A DNA stretch of 64,000 bases from an uncultured Selenomonadales bacterium. Its GTDB lineage: Bacteria > Bacillota > Negativicutes > Selenomonadales > Selenomonadaceae. This document shows positions 14,292 to 23,476 of this stretch, one piece after another (position 1 is the first letter of the stretch; every line of letters begins with the position of its first letter). A program made the position numbers and the translations under genes. The notes below the pieces were generated by a model. It was not told the DNA's origin and searched no databases. It worked only from the letters and a program-made list of their open reading frames with translations. The stretch covers positions 1 to 64,000 of the forward strand of contig CALFJB010000072.1 in NCBI GenBank assembly GCA_937877565.1. The letters are read 5' to 3'.

Positions 14292-15341
14292 TTATTGAGC
14301 AACTTCCAAAACTCTAACGTCTTGCCCTTCGCGCAGTTTGTGAACGCCTGCAACCACAACTTTATCATTTGCTGAAAGTCCACGAACTACAACTTCATTG
14401 CCGCTAAAATTTTCAACTGTAACATTTTTTAAAGCGGCTTTATTTTCGTCCGTGACAATCCAAACTTGCGGCGTATTGGAATTTTGATAAATTGCAGACA
14501 GCGGCAAAATATAGCCGTTCAATTTTTTTGAAACAAATTCGGCGTTTGCCGTCATACCAAGTTGAATTTTGTCATTTTGAGGAATTGAAATTCTTGTACG
14601 ATAAGTTCTTGATACAGAATCTGCAACCGGCGAAATTTCACGGACACTGCCTAAAATTTTATCTTCGTTCGCCCAAAATGAAATTTCGGCAATTCGTCCA
14701 ATTTCAATTTCAGACAATTTATTTTCAGGAACGTCAATTTCAATTTCAAATTCTGAAGTTTGTACCAAAGTCAAAACAGTTTGCCCCGCTGAAACTACCT
14801 GCCCGACTTCCGCATTTATTTTAGAAATGACGCCGTCAGAATTTGCAACTAACTTTGTGTAGTCCAGATTGTTTGAAAATTGTTTGGATTGAGCAACCGC
14901 CGCGTTATAGCTTGCAACTGCATTTTCGTAGCTGGTTTTATATTGGTCAAGCATAGCCGCTGAAATTGCATTTTCGCTGAAAAGTTGGCTGTAGCGTTCA
15001 AAGTTTGACTTTGCCAAATTTAAACTTGCTCGCGCAGAATCTACTTGAGCATTTGCGGCATTTAATTGTTGCGCAGCATCTTTTTGATCTATCTGCATTA
15101 AAATTTCTCCGGCGCGGACAAAATTTCCAACTTCAACATTACGCGAAAGAATTTTTCCACCGGTTTGAAAAGCTAAATTAGTTTCGTACCTGCCGCGCAC
15201 AACTCCTGCAAAATTTTCAGTTTGAGTTTGTAAAGTTTCTCCAACTTGAATGACTTTAACCGGCGGCGGCAAAATTTCTTCAGTTGATTCATTGCCGCAA
15301 CCTGTCAAAATTAAAATCAAAAACAAAAAAATTATTTTCAA
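14292..15341 (-). CDS. RND-type efflux periplasmic adaptor lipoprotein
   Basis: 349 residues from TTG 15341, chosen because GGAGG stands 8 bases before it; the frame is open further upstream but would overlap the preceding gene. A lipoprotein signal (ILILTGC, lipid on Cys) is followed by the membrane-fusion pattern: FAGVVRGRYETNLAFQTGGK (lipoyl half), a long Ala/Gln/Ser-rich hairpin helix (residues 85-160), the second lipoyl half and beta-barrel, and a C-terminal GLSANDKVVVAGVHKLREG. It would link an inner-membrane RND pump to an outer-membrane channel, but no pump gene is next to it; upstream is the c-di-GMP gene, 22 bases away. Confidence 0.85.
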   Translation of the reverse strand: MKIIFLFLILILTGCGNESTEEILPPPVKVIQVGETLQTQTENFAGVVRGRYETNLAFQTGGKILSRNVEVGNFVRAGEILMQIDQKDAAQQLNAANAQVDSARASLNLAKSNFERYSQLFSENAISAAMLDQYKTSYENAVASYNAAVAQSKQFSNNLDYTKLVANSDGVISKINAEVGQVVSAGQTVLTLVQTSEFEIEIDVPENKLSEIEIGRIAEISFWANEDKILGSVREISPVADSVSRTYRTRISIPQNDKIQLGMTANAEFVSKKLNGYILPLSAIYQNSNTPQVWIVTDENKAALKNVTVENFSGNEVVVRGLSANDKVVVAGVHKLREGQDVRVLEVAQ

Positions 15342-15363
15342 CTTTTGAGCCTCCGCAAAATTT

Positions 15364-18300
15364 TTATAAACGCATATTGACAAAATCCCAAAGTTTTTCT
15401 TTGGCATCAAAGTCGATTATGAACACGTAAAAAATATCGCCGTCGTCTTTTGAATGAACGAGCCGCCCAAAATCTTCAACTATTTTGATATTGCCTTTGG
15501 CGGTTTTCACTCTGTAGCGGACGTAGTCATAACCTTCAGAAATTCCAACTTGATCGTAAATAGTTTTTTGAACTTTTTCCCAGTCGTCAGGATGAACGCA
15601 ACCTTTAAAACTGTTGCCGGTAAATTTTCTGAACTGCTCCAAAGATTCACATTCATAAATTTTTAAAAGGCGCGTGTTGGCGTACAAAATTTCTTGAGTT
15701 TCATTGTTACGATAAAGCAAAAAGCCGCCGGGCATACCTTCAGAAATTTGAGAAAGACTAACGCCCAACTGTGCGCGGTTGTCAGAAATCATCTTCAACG
15801 AAAATTTTTTGTAAGCATTTCTGCCCGCCATTTTAACGGAATATAAAGCCATATCAGCATTTTGATAAAGCTCACGGTAATTGTTGCCTTGCTCCGGAAA
15901 AATAGCGTAGCCAATGGACATTGTATATTTAATTTTTTGCCCGCCGTATTCAATAGATTTTTTGGCGGTACTAAATTTTTGAAGATCGTTTTCAATTTCA
16001 TCGTGCGAAAGATTCTGCAAAATTATCAAAAATTCATCGCCGCCAATTCGCGCAATGACTCCATTTTCTTTGAAATGTGCCTTCATTCTGTTTGCGGCGT
16101 CTTTAATAATTTCGTCGCCGCAGTCGTGCCCAAATCTGTCATTAATCTGCTTGAAATTGTCCAAATCCAAAATTATAAATGCAAACAATTCCTTTTCCAA
16201 CAAAATTGATTTAATCATATTCGTTACAGTGCGTCGGTTGTAAAGCTCCGTCAAACTGTCACGCTCAATAAGATTTATCATTGAATTTGTAGTTTGGCGG
16301 TAGTTGTCAATGTTAAACACCAAGAAAAAGGCGTGTACTTCGTTCACTTCGCTGGATTCGCGCACTTGATAGGCAGTGTGTAGCCAACGCGTTTGAGATT
16401 CTGTATCTGAACGGCGCAAAAATTCAGTTTCGCCAAAAGTTTTTCCGCGTTCGTATTCTTTTATAAGTCTTTCGCGGTTGAAAAAATTTGCAATATCGTT
16501 TTGCCATTCGTCCGTAACAGTATTTAAAATCATATCCTGAATAACTTCTTCGTAGCTCATCGACAAATAATTTGAGCCGGTGCTAATTTTGCCTTGTTTA
16601 CCCAAATGCATGTATAAAATTCTGTCCGTCGTCAAATCAGCCTCAAAGTAAAACGAATTATTTAAAAAAGTTTCAAAGGAACCGTAACCAAGCACTGAAG
16701 TAAATGAACGGCTTGCAAGTAACAAAAAAATTGGGTTGCTGGGCATTGAATAATATTCCACGCCGTATTTGTTAATATCGGGAAGGCGGCGCAACCTTTC
16801 GGCGTCGATATTCCTCACGCAACAAAGCAAATATTTTTCGCCGTAATATATAGTAGGAATCAACAGATACATTTGCCAAGTAAAATTGTGGCGTTCGTTA
16901 CGAGTGCGGAAGTAGCCGGTAATGTACGTGCCGCCAACGGCGTTTATCCTTTCCTCAATCGTCGATAAATTAAAAAACTGTTCAAATTTATCTCTGTCAT
17001 CGAAATGAATATTTTTGCTTGCAAAATATTTTATCGACTGCTCAACCGAATCCTTGATTAAACCTTCAATGTATTGCGTGGAGCTTATATAAATATTTTC
17101 CATTTCCGTGCCGTCACACTTTATTAAATCAATTCGGCTGTAAAGCGTGTACAGAAATTTTAAAGCCGAGCTTTGACGATTTTCACGTTTCAAGGAATGT
17201 TTATTTGAAATGTAATCGACAATGGCAAGCAAGGCGGCAGTTTGAGTTTGCGAATTGTAGGCAATTTTGCGAAGGCGAATACTGAAAAAACCTTCGCTTG
17301 TAACAAAATCGCAGCTGTAACTTCCATCATTTTTTATACATTGTTGAGCGGTGGAACGAACTTTCAGGGCAAAACTCAAAGAAAAATTATTGAAAACGTC
17401 ATTCGGCGAAATTTTTTCACCGACGCCCAAATTTTTGAAAATATTTCTGAAACCTGAATTTGCCATTAAAAATTTAAATCGCCGTCCGTCAAATTCCGTA
17501 ATTGCCAGCGGCAAATCATTCAGCTTTTTAAAGTCGTCAGAAATATCAGCGGTATTTGCGGGAAGTTTCAACGGCATTTGCGAAAGTAAATTAACGCGCC
17601 CTATATCATTGTAATATTTTCTTTCTGCAGAATTTTCGTGGCGGTTTTTAAAATCAGAAATCATTTCTAACGGAGTGGGACGACCGAAAAGAAAACCTTG
17701 AGCCTTTTCACAGCCAATTTGTTTTAGAAATTCCAAAACTTCTTCATCTTCCACGCCCTCCATCAAAGTTTTAATTTGCAATTCCTTCGCCATATTCATA
17801 ATATTTTTCAGAATGGAACGGGAACGCCCGCCGTTGTGAAAATTTTTTAAAAATCTGCCGTCAATTTTCAGCAAATCAAAATTAATTTCCTCCAGCACGT
17901 TCAACGAAGAATATTTACTTCCGAAATTGTCCAGCCAAATTTCAAAGCCGTTGTAACGAAATTTTTCAAGTACTTCATAAATTTCTTGCCGATTTTCGCC
18001 AAGCGCACGTTCGGTAATTTCGATATTCAATAAACCATTTGGTAAATCGTTCATTCTCAAAGTCTCGGCTGCAATTTGCGGCATATTCAAAATTTGAAAA
18101 TCTAAGACGCTCAAATTAATTGAAACGGGTACAATCGTCCAGCCCAGTTTCATAAAATTTCGCATTTGCGAACAAACTTTTTTCAAAACAAAAACATCCA
18201 GCTTGTGAATCAGGCGGGCATCTTCCAAAATTCCAATAAAATCTGCAGGAGCCAAAAAACCAAATTCCGGGTCTTCCCAACGCGCCAATCCTTCATAGGC

Positions 18301-18903
18301 GCAAATTTTCCCGTTCACCACGTGAACTATTGGCTGATAGTAAACTTTGATATAATCTTTAGTCGCCGTTTCTTCGATACTTTCTATAATGTGGCGGCGC
18401 AATTTTTCACGCTTGCCGAGCTCATAGCTGTAATATTCCACGTTCTTTTCTTTGGAATTTTTCACATATTCGCAGGCAATTTCAGCGCATTTTTGAGCGT
18501 GTACAGATTGTTCGCCGCTTTTATTCGGTACAACGTAAATTCCGGCTTTCATAACAATTTCTTCAGTGCGCCGGAACGCTGCAACTGTATCATTAACAAT
18601 TTTTATTCTGCGTTCAAGGTCGGATTGATAGGCAATTACAATAAATCTATCATTGAAACAACGAGACACGCAAAATTCAGAAAAAGTTTCAGAAATTACG
18701 TTGCTGACGTGAACCAGTAACCGGTCGCTTTCATCAAAGCCGAAAAGATAATTGAACATACGAAAATTTTTTATGTCAAAATGAATGAACACAAGCCCTT
18801 TGGCGCGTTCAGATTCACTATCAATAATTTTTTGTGAAAAGCTGCGGAAATATTCCATATCTGGTAAACCTGTGAAAATATCCAGCTTGCTTGATAAATC
18901 CAT
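15364..18903 (-). CDS. Large c-di-GMP signalling protein: degenerate GGDEF, EAL-like, intact GGDEF, PAS
   Basis: 1179 residues with no membrane segment. Order: residues 1-140, a GGDEF fold whose signature has become FNDRF; about 165-420, an EAL-like domain with YEGLARW for EAL, DNFGSKYSSL for DDFG and MEGVED for AEGVE; about 455-560 and 600-850, sensor-like regions of PAS type; about 870-1030, a GGDEF domain with intact ARIGGDEFLI near residue 953 and LDLDNFKQINDRFGH before it; about 1040-1179, a PAS domain (CVHPDDW). Synthesis of c-di-GMP by the second GGDEF is likely; phosphodiesterase activity of the EAL part is doubtful because two motif aspartates/acidic positions changed. Start ATG has AGGAGA before it. 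Confidence 0.85.
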   Translation of the reverse strand: MDLSSKLDIFTGLPDMEYFRSFSQKIIDSESERAKGLVFIHFDIKNFRMFNYLFGFDESDRLLVHVSNVISETFSEFCVSRCFNDRFIVIAYQSDLERRIKIVNDTVAAFRRTEEIVMKAGIYVVPNKSGEQSVHAQKCAEIACEYVKNSKEKNVEYYSYELGKREKLRRHIIESIEETATKDYIKVYYQPIVHVVNGKICAYEGLARWEDPEFGFLAPADFIGILEDARLIHKLDVFVLKKVCSQMRNFMKLGWTIVPVSINLSVLDFQILNMPQIAAETLRMNDLPNGLLNIEITERALGENRQEIYEVLEKFRYNGFEIWLDNFGSKYSSLNVLEEINFDLLKIDGRFLKNFHNGGRSRSILKNIMNMAKELQIKTLMEGVEDEEVLEFLKQIGCEKAQGFLFGRPTPLEMISDFKNRHENSAERKYYNDIGRVNLLSQMPLKLPANTADISDDFKKLNDLPLAITEFDGRRFKFLMANSGFRNIFKNLGVGEKISPNDVFNNFSLSFALKVRSTAQQCIKNDGSYSCDFVTSEGFFSIRLRKIAYNSQTQTAALLAIVDYISNKHSLKRENRQSSALKFLYTLYSRIDLIKCDGTEMENIYISSTQYIEGLIKDSVEQSIKYFASKNIHFDDRDKFEQFFNLSTIEERINAVGGTYITGYFRTRNERHNFTWQMYLLIPTIYYGEKYLLCCVRNIDAERLRRLPDINKYGVEYYSMPSNPIFLLLASRSFTSVLGYGSFETFLNNSFYFEADLTTDRILYMHLGKQGKISTGSNYLSMSYEEVIQDMILNTVTDEWQNDIANFFNRERLIKEYERGKTFGETEFLRRSDTESQTRWLHTAYQVRESSEVNEVHAFFLVFNIDNYRQTTNSMINLIERDSLTELYNRRTVTNMIKSILLEKELFAFIILDLDNFKQINDRFGHDCGDEIIKDAANRMKAHFKENGVIARIGGDEFLIILQNLSHDEIENDLQKFSTAKKSIEYGGQKIKYTMSIGYAIFPEQGNNYRELYQNADMALYSVKMAGRNAYKKFSLKMISDNRAQLGVSLSQISEGMPGGFLLYRNNETQEILYANTRLLKIYECESLEQFRKFTGNSFKGCVHPDDWEKVQKTIYDQVGISEGYDYVRYRVKTAKGNIKIVEDFGRLVHSKDDGDIFYVFIIDFDAKEKLWDFVNMRL

Positions 18904-18960
18904 AATTTTTATTTTCTCCTAAAAAAATCGCTTGTTACACATTTATACACATTTTCGGCA

Positions 18961-18989
18961 ATTCTAACATATGCTTTTTAAATGGTAAA
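18961..18989 (-). promoter_or_regulatory. Promoter for the c-di-GMP protein gene
   Basis: Minus strand: -35 TTTACC (18984-18989), 17-base spacer, -10 TAGAAT (18961-18966), about 55 bases before the start. Confidence 0.5.
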
Positions 18990-19063
18990 GGCAGTGAATT
19001 TGAAATTGCTCCTTCGATTTTTTAAAAATTTTTTCAAACTTAGAGATTTTAAAAATTTAAAAT

Positions 19064-19091
19064 TTGAATATTTCTGCAGAATCAATATAAT
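19064..19091 (+). promoter_or_regulatory. Promoter for the 19151 acyltransferase
   Basis: -35 TTGAAT (19064-19069), 16-base spacer, -10 TATAAT (19086-19091). With the divergent promoter at 18961-18989 it accounts for the 247-bp gap; the rest of the gap is AT-rich with nothing else seen. Confidence 0.55.
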
Positions 19092-19150
19092 TAGGGGCGG
19101 TGTTTTTATTGGTTAAAATTTTTTGTTGTTTATTTTGAGAGGAGTTTTTT

Positions 19151-20218
19151 ATGGCACAGAGAAAAAATTTTGATTGGGTGGATACTATCCGCGTTTTTTC
19201 AACATTGAGCATAATTGTTTTTCATTATGCTTGCGTCCTTACTGAAAATCCACATCTTCAGAACGTTGTTATAAATTTTATTTTCGGGATAAATCATTTT
19301 GGCGTTGCCGCCTTTTTTGGAATAAGCGGTTATCTTGTTGTAAATTCTTTGGATCATTCAAAGGACGTTTGGGATTTTTACCGCAGAAAAATTGTACGCA
19401 TTGTTTTTCCATTTACGGCAACTTATATCATTGCGGTTGTAATTGTTTTACTGAATCCAAATTTCCCGCCGCTTCCAATAATGAGCATAATAGTTGGACT
19501 TTTTCCATTTGACGTAAACATAACGAAATTTTTCAATATTCCGCACTTGTTTTTGGTCGGCGAATGGTTTATTGGAACAATTATTTTGCTTTACTTAGTT
19601 GCTCCGCTGATTTATAAATTTTTGCGACTGAATGTTCCGCTTACAATGATTGCCGTTATTGCTATTTCGTGCTTTTCGATAGATTTTTTCATGCCGTTTC
19701 AACTTCAAGAAAGAATTCTCAATGTTCAAATGCTTGCTATAGTTCGTATGCCGGAATTTGTAACTGGAATGGTTTTATTTTTGTACCGTGACAAAATTTT
19801 TTCAAGACAGTCTCAAATTCTTGCTTTGGTATTAACTTTTGCAATGGTCTTGTACTCCGGCTTTTCAAACTTTCCGACAACCAACATTTGGGCAAAATAT
19901 TTCTTCGGTATAGATACAAACTTGCATTTAATTTTGGCGTTGATGCTGTCAATTTATTTATCCTTCATCATTGCAGACTTAGCCAACAAATATTGCAAAA
20001 AGATTATGGCTTTCTTCAACGGCTATAAAGATATTTCTTACACTGTAATTTTGGTTCATCATCTGCTGATTTATAAAATCGTTGCCTTCTTCGGTGCAAA
20101 CGATTTAAAGCCGCTTTCCTCAATAATGGTTTTGATACTGATAACTGTTGTTGTCTTGATTGTCGCTACAATCGTAAGGAAAATTTACGCGCCTATTGAG
20201 AAAAAATTATTGGGATGA
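19151..20218 (+). CDS. Membrane acyltransferase 3 family protein
   Basis: 355 residues, about ten transmembrane segments. The opening VDTIRVFSTLSIIVFHYA (with the conserved His near residue 22) and FYRRKIVRIVFPFTATYI match acyltransferase-3 (OafA/WecH type), which acylate surface sugars or lipids. It is only distantly similar to the acyltransferase at 6835 (same family, different loops). Translation signal GAGAGGAG lies six bases before the ATG. It stands alone: a repeat element follows and the c-di-GMP gene diverges upstream. Confidence 0.85.
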   Translation: MAQRKNFDWVDTIRVFSTLSIIVFHYACVLTENPHLQNVVINFIFGINHFGVAAFFGISGYLVVNSLDHSKDVWDFYRRKIVRIVFPFTATYIIAVVIVLLNPNFPPLPIMSIIVGLFPFDVNITKFFNIPHLFLVGEWFIGTIILLYLVAPLIYKFLRLNVPLTMIAVIAISCFSIDFFMPFQLQERILNVQMLAIVRMPEFVTGMVLFLYRDKIFSRQSQILALVLTFAMVLYSGFSNFPTTNIWAKYFFGIDTNLHLILALMLSIYLSFIIADLANKYCKKIMAFFNGYKDISYTVILVHHLLIYKIVAFFGANDLKPLSSIMVLILITVVVLIVATIVRKIYAPIEKKLLG

Positions 20219-20256
20219 AATATGTCTACAAAGTTTTTATTTTACTTAAATTTTTT

Positions 20257-20465
20257 TAAAACGGCTTTTCTTTCTTGCGTGGCTTGCGTAGCAAGGCATG
20301 CTCTTTAGTAGGCGCAAAGAAAGGAGCAACTGCTCGTACTCCTCGCAGTTGCAACCCGCCCAAAAGAAAGAAACAGCTGCACATAACGACATCACGTCGG
20401 AGCAATGCTCCTACTCGTCGCATTGCAAGTGCAGCGGGCGCGCGTCCGTGCGCGCCCACTTTTCA
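20257..20465 (+). repeat. Dispersed intergenic repeat element, copy at 20 kb
   Basis: Plus orientation: AAAACGGCTTTTCTTTCTT arm, an expanded middle with nested GC-rich words (GGAGCAACTGCTC, GGAGCAATGCTCC), the core CACATAACGACATCACGTCG, and the end hairpin GGGCGCGC-loop-GCGCGCCC (20436-20457). Same order as the 22.5-kb copy but with different hairpin arms and an inserted segment after CGTCG. Short frames inside it on both strands are not genes. Confidence 0.65.
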
Positions 20466-20511
20466 ACACTTTTGTAAATAAATTCTAATGAAAATTATCG
20501 GAGGATTGAAA

Positions 20512-21456
20512 ATGAGAGCCGCACTATTTTTACTTTTTTCAATGATTGTTATGATTTTGTCGGCAGGTTGCAATTCGGAAAATGTTTCTGAAAAAAATTC
20601 CGAAAATATTTTTTACGTTGCGAAAGATGACAACGGCAGAGAAATTACGCTTGCTCAAAAACCTCAAAGAATTGTAGTGACTTCCGCGTCATTTTTGGAA
20701 CCTTTACACGCGGTGGGCGGCGAAGTCGTTGGGCGTCCGACTTCAAAAAATAAATTGCCGGACTTTGCCAAAGATGCCGCTGATATTGGCACAGTTTACC
20801 AAATTGACACGGAAAAACTTTTGGCTTGTCAACCCGATTTAGTCATTATCAATAAGGGCATGAATGAAAAACTTTCAGATATTCTTGATGAAAATAAAAT
20901 TCCGTTCCTCGTCCTCAATATGAAAAGTTATGACGACGTTACAAAAAATATTTTTACGTTCGGCGAAATTACGGAGCAACCTGAATTGGCGGTTGATATT
21001 ATTGAATCAATGGACTTTAAAATACAAAATGTCGTGCGAAAAATTCCGCCCGAATTAAAGCGCGTGGCAATTTTGCACGGAACGGCGCAAGGTTTAAGCG
21101 TTCAACTTGATAACAGTATTGCCGGAAATGTTTTGCAAATTCTCGGTTGGCAAAATGTTGCAAGCGGAATGAAGGCAACCAAAGATGACGGCGATACCGC
21201 GCCTTACAGTTTAGAAACTTTGGTTGAGCAGAATCCCGAAATAATTTTTGTAACGAGTATGGGCAACCTTGACGAAATTAAAGCCAATATCGAAAAAATG
21301 ATTTCAGAAAATCCCGCGTGGCAAACAATTCCCGCCATTCAAGACGGTAAAATTTATTATTTGCCGCAAGATTTATTTTTATTGAGCCCGGGCATTCATT
21401 ATCCTGACGCGGTAAAATACATGGCAAGTTTAATTTATCCGGAGATTAAATTTTGA
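20512..21456 (+). CDS. ABC transporter substrate-binding lipoprotein (BtuF/FepB type)
   Basis: Lipoprotein signal LSAGC and a helical-backbone-type periplasmic binding protein: KPQRIVVTSASFLEPLHAVG, ADIGTVYQIDTEKLLACQPDLVI, and the C-terminal NPAWQTIPAIQDGKIYYLP. Binds a cobamide, siderophore or haem for the permease and ATPase that follow. Cobalamin is a reasonable guess because cobS, cbiK and an adenosyltransferase are in the window, but the ligand cannot be read from the sequence. ATG 20512 has GGAGG seven bases before it, so the upstream in-frame ATG at 20488 is not used. No cobalamin riboswitch was found ahead of it. Confidence 0.85.
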   Translation: MRAALFLLFSMIVMILSAGCNSENVSEKNSENIFYVAKDDNGREITLAQKPQRIVVTSASFLEPLHAVGGEVVGRPTSKNKLPDFAKDAADIGTVYQIDTEKLLACQPDLVIINKGMNEKLSDILDENKIPFLVLNMKSYDDVTKNIFTFGEITEQPELAVDIIESMDFKIQNVVRKIPPELKRVAILHGTAQGLSVQLDNSIAGNVLQILGWQNVASGMKATKDDGDTAPYSLETLVEQNPEIIFVTSMGNLDEIKANIEKMISENPAWQTIPAIQDGKIYYLPQDLFLLSPGIHYPDAVKYMASLIYPEIKF

Positions 21457-22424
21457 AAAAGCCTGTAATAATTTTAATTGCCTTTGGAATTGTAGCCGGT
21501 TTTGGAATTTGCCTTAGCGTAATGAAAGGCTCGGTAAATATTCCGGCGACTGAAATTTATTCAGCGATTTTTGAAAATGAATCAAGCGTACACGGGCAAA
21601 TTTTGAACAATATCAGACTGCCGCGCACGATTGTAGCAGCGTTGGTCGGAATAAATCTTTCACTTTCCGGCGCAATTTTGCAAGCGGTTATGAAAAATCC
21701 ATTGGCAGATCCGCACATAATCGGAATATCAAGCGGCGCAGGATTGGCGGGAATTGCGGTAATGCTTTTATTTCCTGAATCAAGTTGGGCAATAGCTCCC
21801 GTGTCATTTTTTGGCGCAATGGGCGCGGCAATTCTGATTTATATTTTGGCGTGGAAAAATGGAATACGCCCAATAAGAATAATTTTGGCGGGCGTGGCAG
21901 TGTCAGCATTTTTGGGCGCGGGAATTTCTTCATTGATGATTTTGAACAGTGACAAAGTACACGGCGCGTTAATGTGGATGGTCGGCGGATTATCTGCGCG
22001 AAGTTGGAACCACGTTGAAATAATTTTGCCGTATACAATTTTTGGAATGGCGGCGGCGATGATTTTCGCAAATTATTTGAATATCCTTTCACTTGGAGAC
22101 GAAATGGCAAAAAGTTTGGGACTGCGCGTAGAATTTGTACGCTTGACATTTACGGCGTTGGCAGCACTTTTGGCAGCAAGCGCAGTTTCAGTTGTAGGAC
22201 TTTTGGGATTTGTCGGCTTAATCGTTCCGCACGCCGCAAGATTAATTTTAGGTTCAGATTATCGATATTTATTACCGGGCGCGGCGTTGCTTGGAGTTGC
22301 AACAGTAACAATCAGCGACACATTTGCAAGAACAATTTTTGCACCGGTAGAATTGCCGGTAGGAATTGTAATGGCGGCGGCGGGCGCACCGTTTTTTCTG
22401 TTTCTATTGAGGAAAGAATTATGA
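21453..22424 (+). CDS. FecCD/BtuC-type ABC permease
   Basis: 323 residues with about ten membrane helices. Family marks: LNNIRLPRTIVAALVGINLS, LSGAILQAVMKNPLADPHII, GISSGAGLAG, and the cytoplasmic coupling segment VGLLGFVGLIVPHAARLILG. It starts with TTG overlapping the binding-protein stop by 4 bases. Its last 36 bases, including the stop, are repeated 252 bp further on in front of the ATPase gene; before that insertion the two genes probably overlapped by ATGA like the rest of the operon. Confidence 0.9.
   Translation: MKKPVIILIAFGIVAGFGICLSVMKGSVNIPATEIYSAIFENESSVHGQILNNIRLPRTIVAALVGINLSLSGAILQAVMKNPLADPHIIGISSGAGLAGIAVMLLFPESSWAIAPVSFFGAMGAAILIYILAWKNGIRPIRIILAGVAVSAFLGAGISSLMILNSDKVHGALMWMVGGLSARSWNHVEIILPYTIFGMAAAMIFANYLNILSLGDEMAKSLGLRVEFVRLTFTALAALLAASAVSVVGLLGFVGLIVPHAARLILGSDYRYLLPGAALLGVATVTISDTFARTIFAPVELPVGIVMAAAGAPFFLFLLRKEL
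22389..22424 (+). repeat. 36-bp direct repeat, left copy (end of permease gene)
   Basis: Matches 22641-22676 at 35 of 36 positions. The pair brackets the repeat element inserted between permease and ATPase genes. Confidence 0.9.
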
Positions 22425-22470
22425 TTTAATGGCTATAATGTGTTTATAAATTTGTAATTTATTTTTATAT

Positions 22471-22595
22471 TTTTAAAACGGCTTTTCTTTCTTTGGCGCA
22501 AAGAAAGAAAACCCGCCCAAAAGAAAGAAACAGCCGCACATAACGACATCACGTCGTTAAGCGCGGCGGGCGTCCATCCGTGGACGCCCATTTTT
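22471..22595 (+). repeat. Dispersed intergenic repeat element, copy at 22.5 kb
   Basis: The most compact copy: AAAACGGCTTTTCTTTCTTT / AAAGAAAGAAAACCCGCC arms, the 34-base core 22533-22566 (exact reverse complement of 5036-5069), then hairpin GGGCGTCC-ATCCGT-GGACGCCC (22568-22589) followed by ATTTTT, which can act as an intrinsic terminator. It interrupts what should be a tight permease-ATPase operon. Confidence 0.7.
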
Positions 22596-22640
22596 CAAAA
22601 AAGAAATATAAATTTTGATTAGGCGTTGCAATAATTGACG

Positions 22641-22676
22641 CCGTTTTTTCTGTTTCTGTTGAGGAAAGAATTATGA
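22641..22676 (+). repeat. 36-bp direct repeat, right copy (start of ATPase gene)
   Basis: Contains the GAGGAAAG ribosome site and ATG of the ATPase gene; the same bases in the left copy are the end of the permease gene. One mismatch (G for A). Confidence 0.9.
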
Positions 22677-23476
22677 AACTTGAAACTAAAAATATTTCTG
22701 TAACCATTGCGGGAAAATCAATTCTTCAAAATGTCAGTGTGAATTTTCCTGAAGGTAAGCGAATAGCGATAATTGGAGCGAACGGCGCGGGAAAATCTAC
22801 TTTGCTAAAAGTTTTGGCGGCGTTAAATTCTGATTATCAAGGCGAAGTACTTTTGGGCGGTGAAAATATTCGTAATCTTAGCAGAAAAAAAATTGCCCGC
22901 AGTCTTGCAGTAATGCCGCAAACTATGCAGGCTCCGCCGGATATTACCGTTGAACGTTTGATTGATTATGGGCGTTTTCCATATCGTGGAATTTTTAGCG
23001 GCAGCAACCCCAAAGAGGACAAAGCCGCCACTGATTGGGCAATAAAAGTTGTTAAACTGGAAGATTTTAAAAACAGGCAAGTTATTTCACTTTCCGGCGG
23101 CGAACGTCAACGCGCAAGAATTGCAATGGCGTTGGCTCAAAAACCGCAAATTATTTTATTCGACGAGCCGACAACTTACCTTGATATTGCACATCAGCTT
23201 GAAGTTATGCAAATTATTCGGCTGATAAATGAAAAATTTGGAATGACGGCTATAATGGTGTTGCACGATATAAATCACGTGATAGAATACGCCGACGAAG
23301 TTGTAGTTATAAAAAATGCAGGGATTTTCGCGCAGGGTAACCCTAAAAAAATTTTGAATGAAAATTTACTTGCTGAAGTTTTTGGAGTCAAAGCCGAAAT
23401 TTTTACAAACAGTGCCGGTAAAAATATTGTTTTTCCTGTTTCGACTTTGGAAAATTATTCTTCAAGCAGATTCTGA
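22673..23476 (+). CDS. FecE/BtuD-type ABC transporter ATPase
   Basis: 267 residues. Walker A GANGAGKST near residue 35, Q-loop VMPQTMQAP, signature LSGGERQRARIAMALAQ, Walker B IILFDEPTTYLDI, switch His in VLHDINHVIEYA. Energises the cobamide/iron-type importer encoded by the two genes before it. Start is set by GAGGAAAG. The gene end overlaps the convergent ABC-2 permease gene by 22 bases. Confidence 0.92.
   Translation: MKLETKNISVTIAGKSILQNVSVNFPEGKRIAIIGANGAGKSTLLKVLAALNSDYQGEVLLGGENIRNLSRKKIARSLAVMPQTMQAPPDITVERLIDYGRFPYRGIFSGSNPKEDKAATDWAIKVVKLEDFKNRQVISLSGGERQRARIAMALAQKPQIILFDEPTTYLDIAHQLEVMQIIRLINEKFGMTAIMVLHDINHVIEYADEVVVIKNAGIFAQGNPKKILNENLLAEVFGVKAEIFTNSAGKNIVFPVSTLENYSSSRF

Noticed and set aside
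20256..20481. Short open frames on both strands in the 20-kb gap
   Set aside because: They lie wholly within the dispersed repeat, lack ribosome sites and have Arg/Cys-rich unlikely composition.
20219..20511. Cobalamin riboswitch before the btuF-like gene
   Set aside because: No B12-box sequence or matching fold was found; the gap is filled by a repeat element. The region before cbiK (26009-26119) also lacks one.
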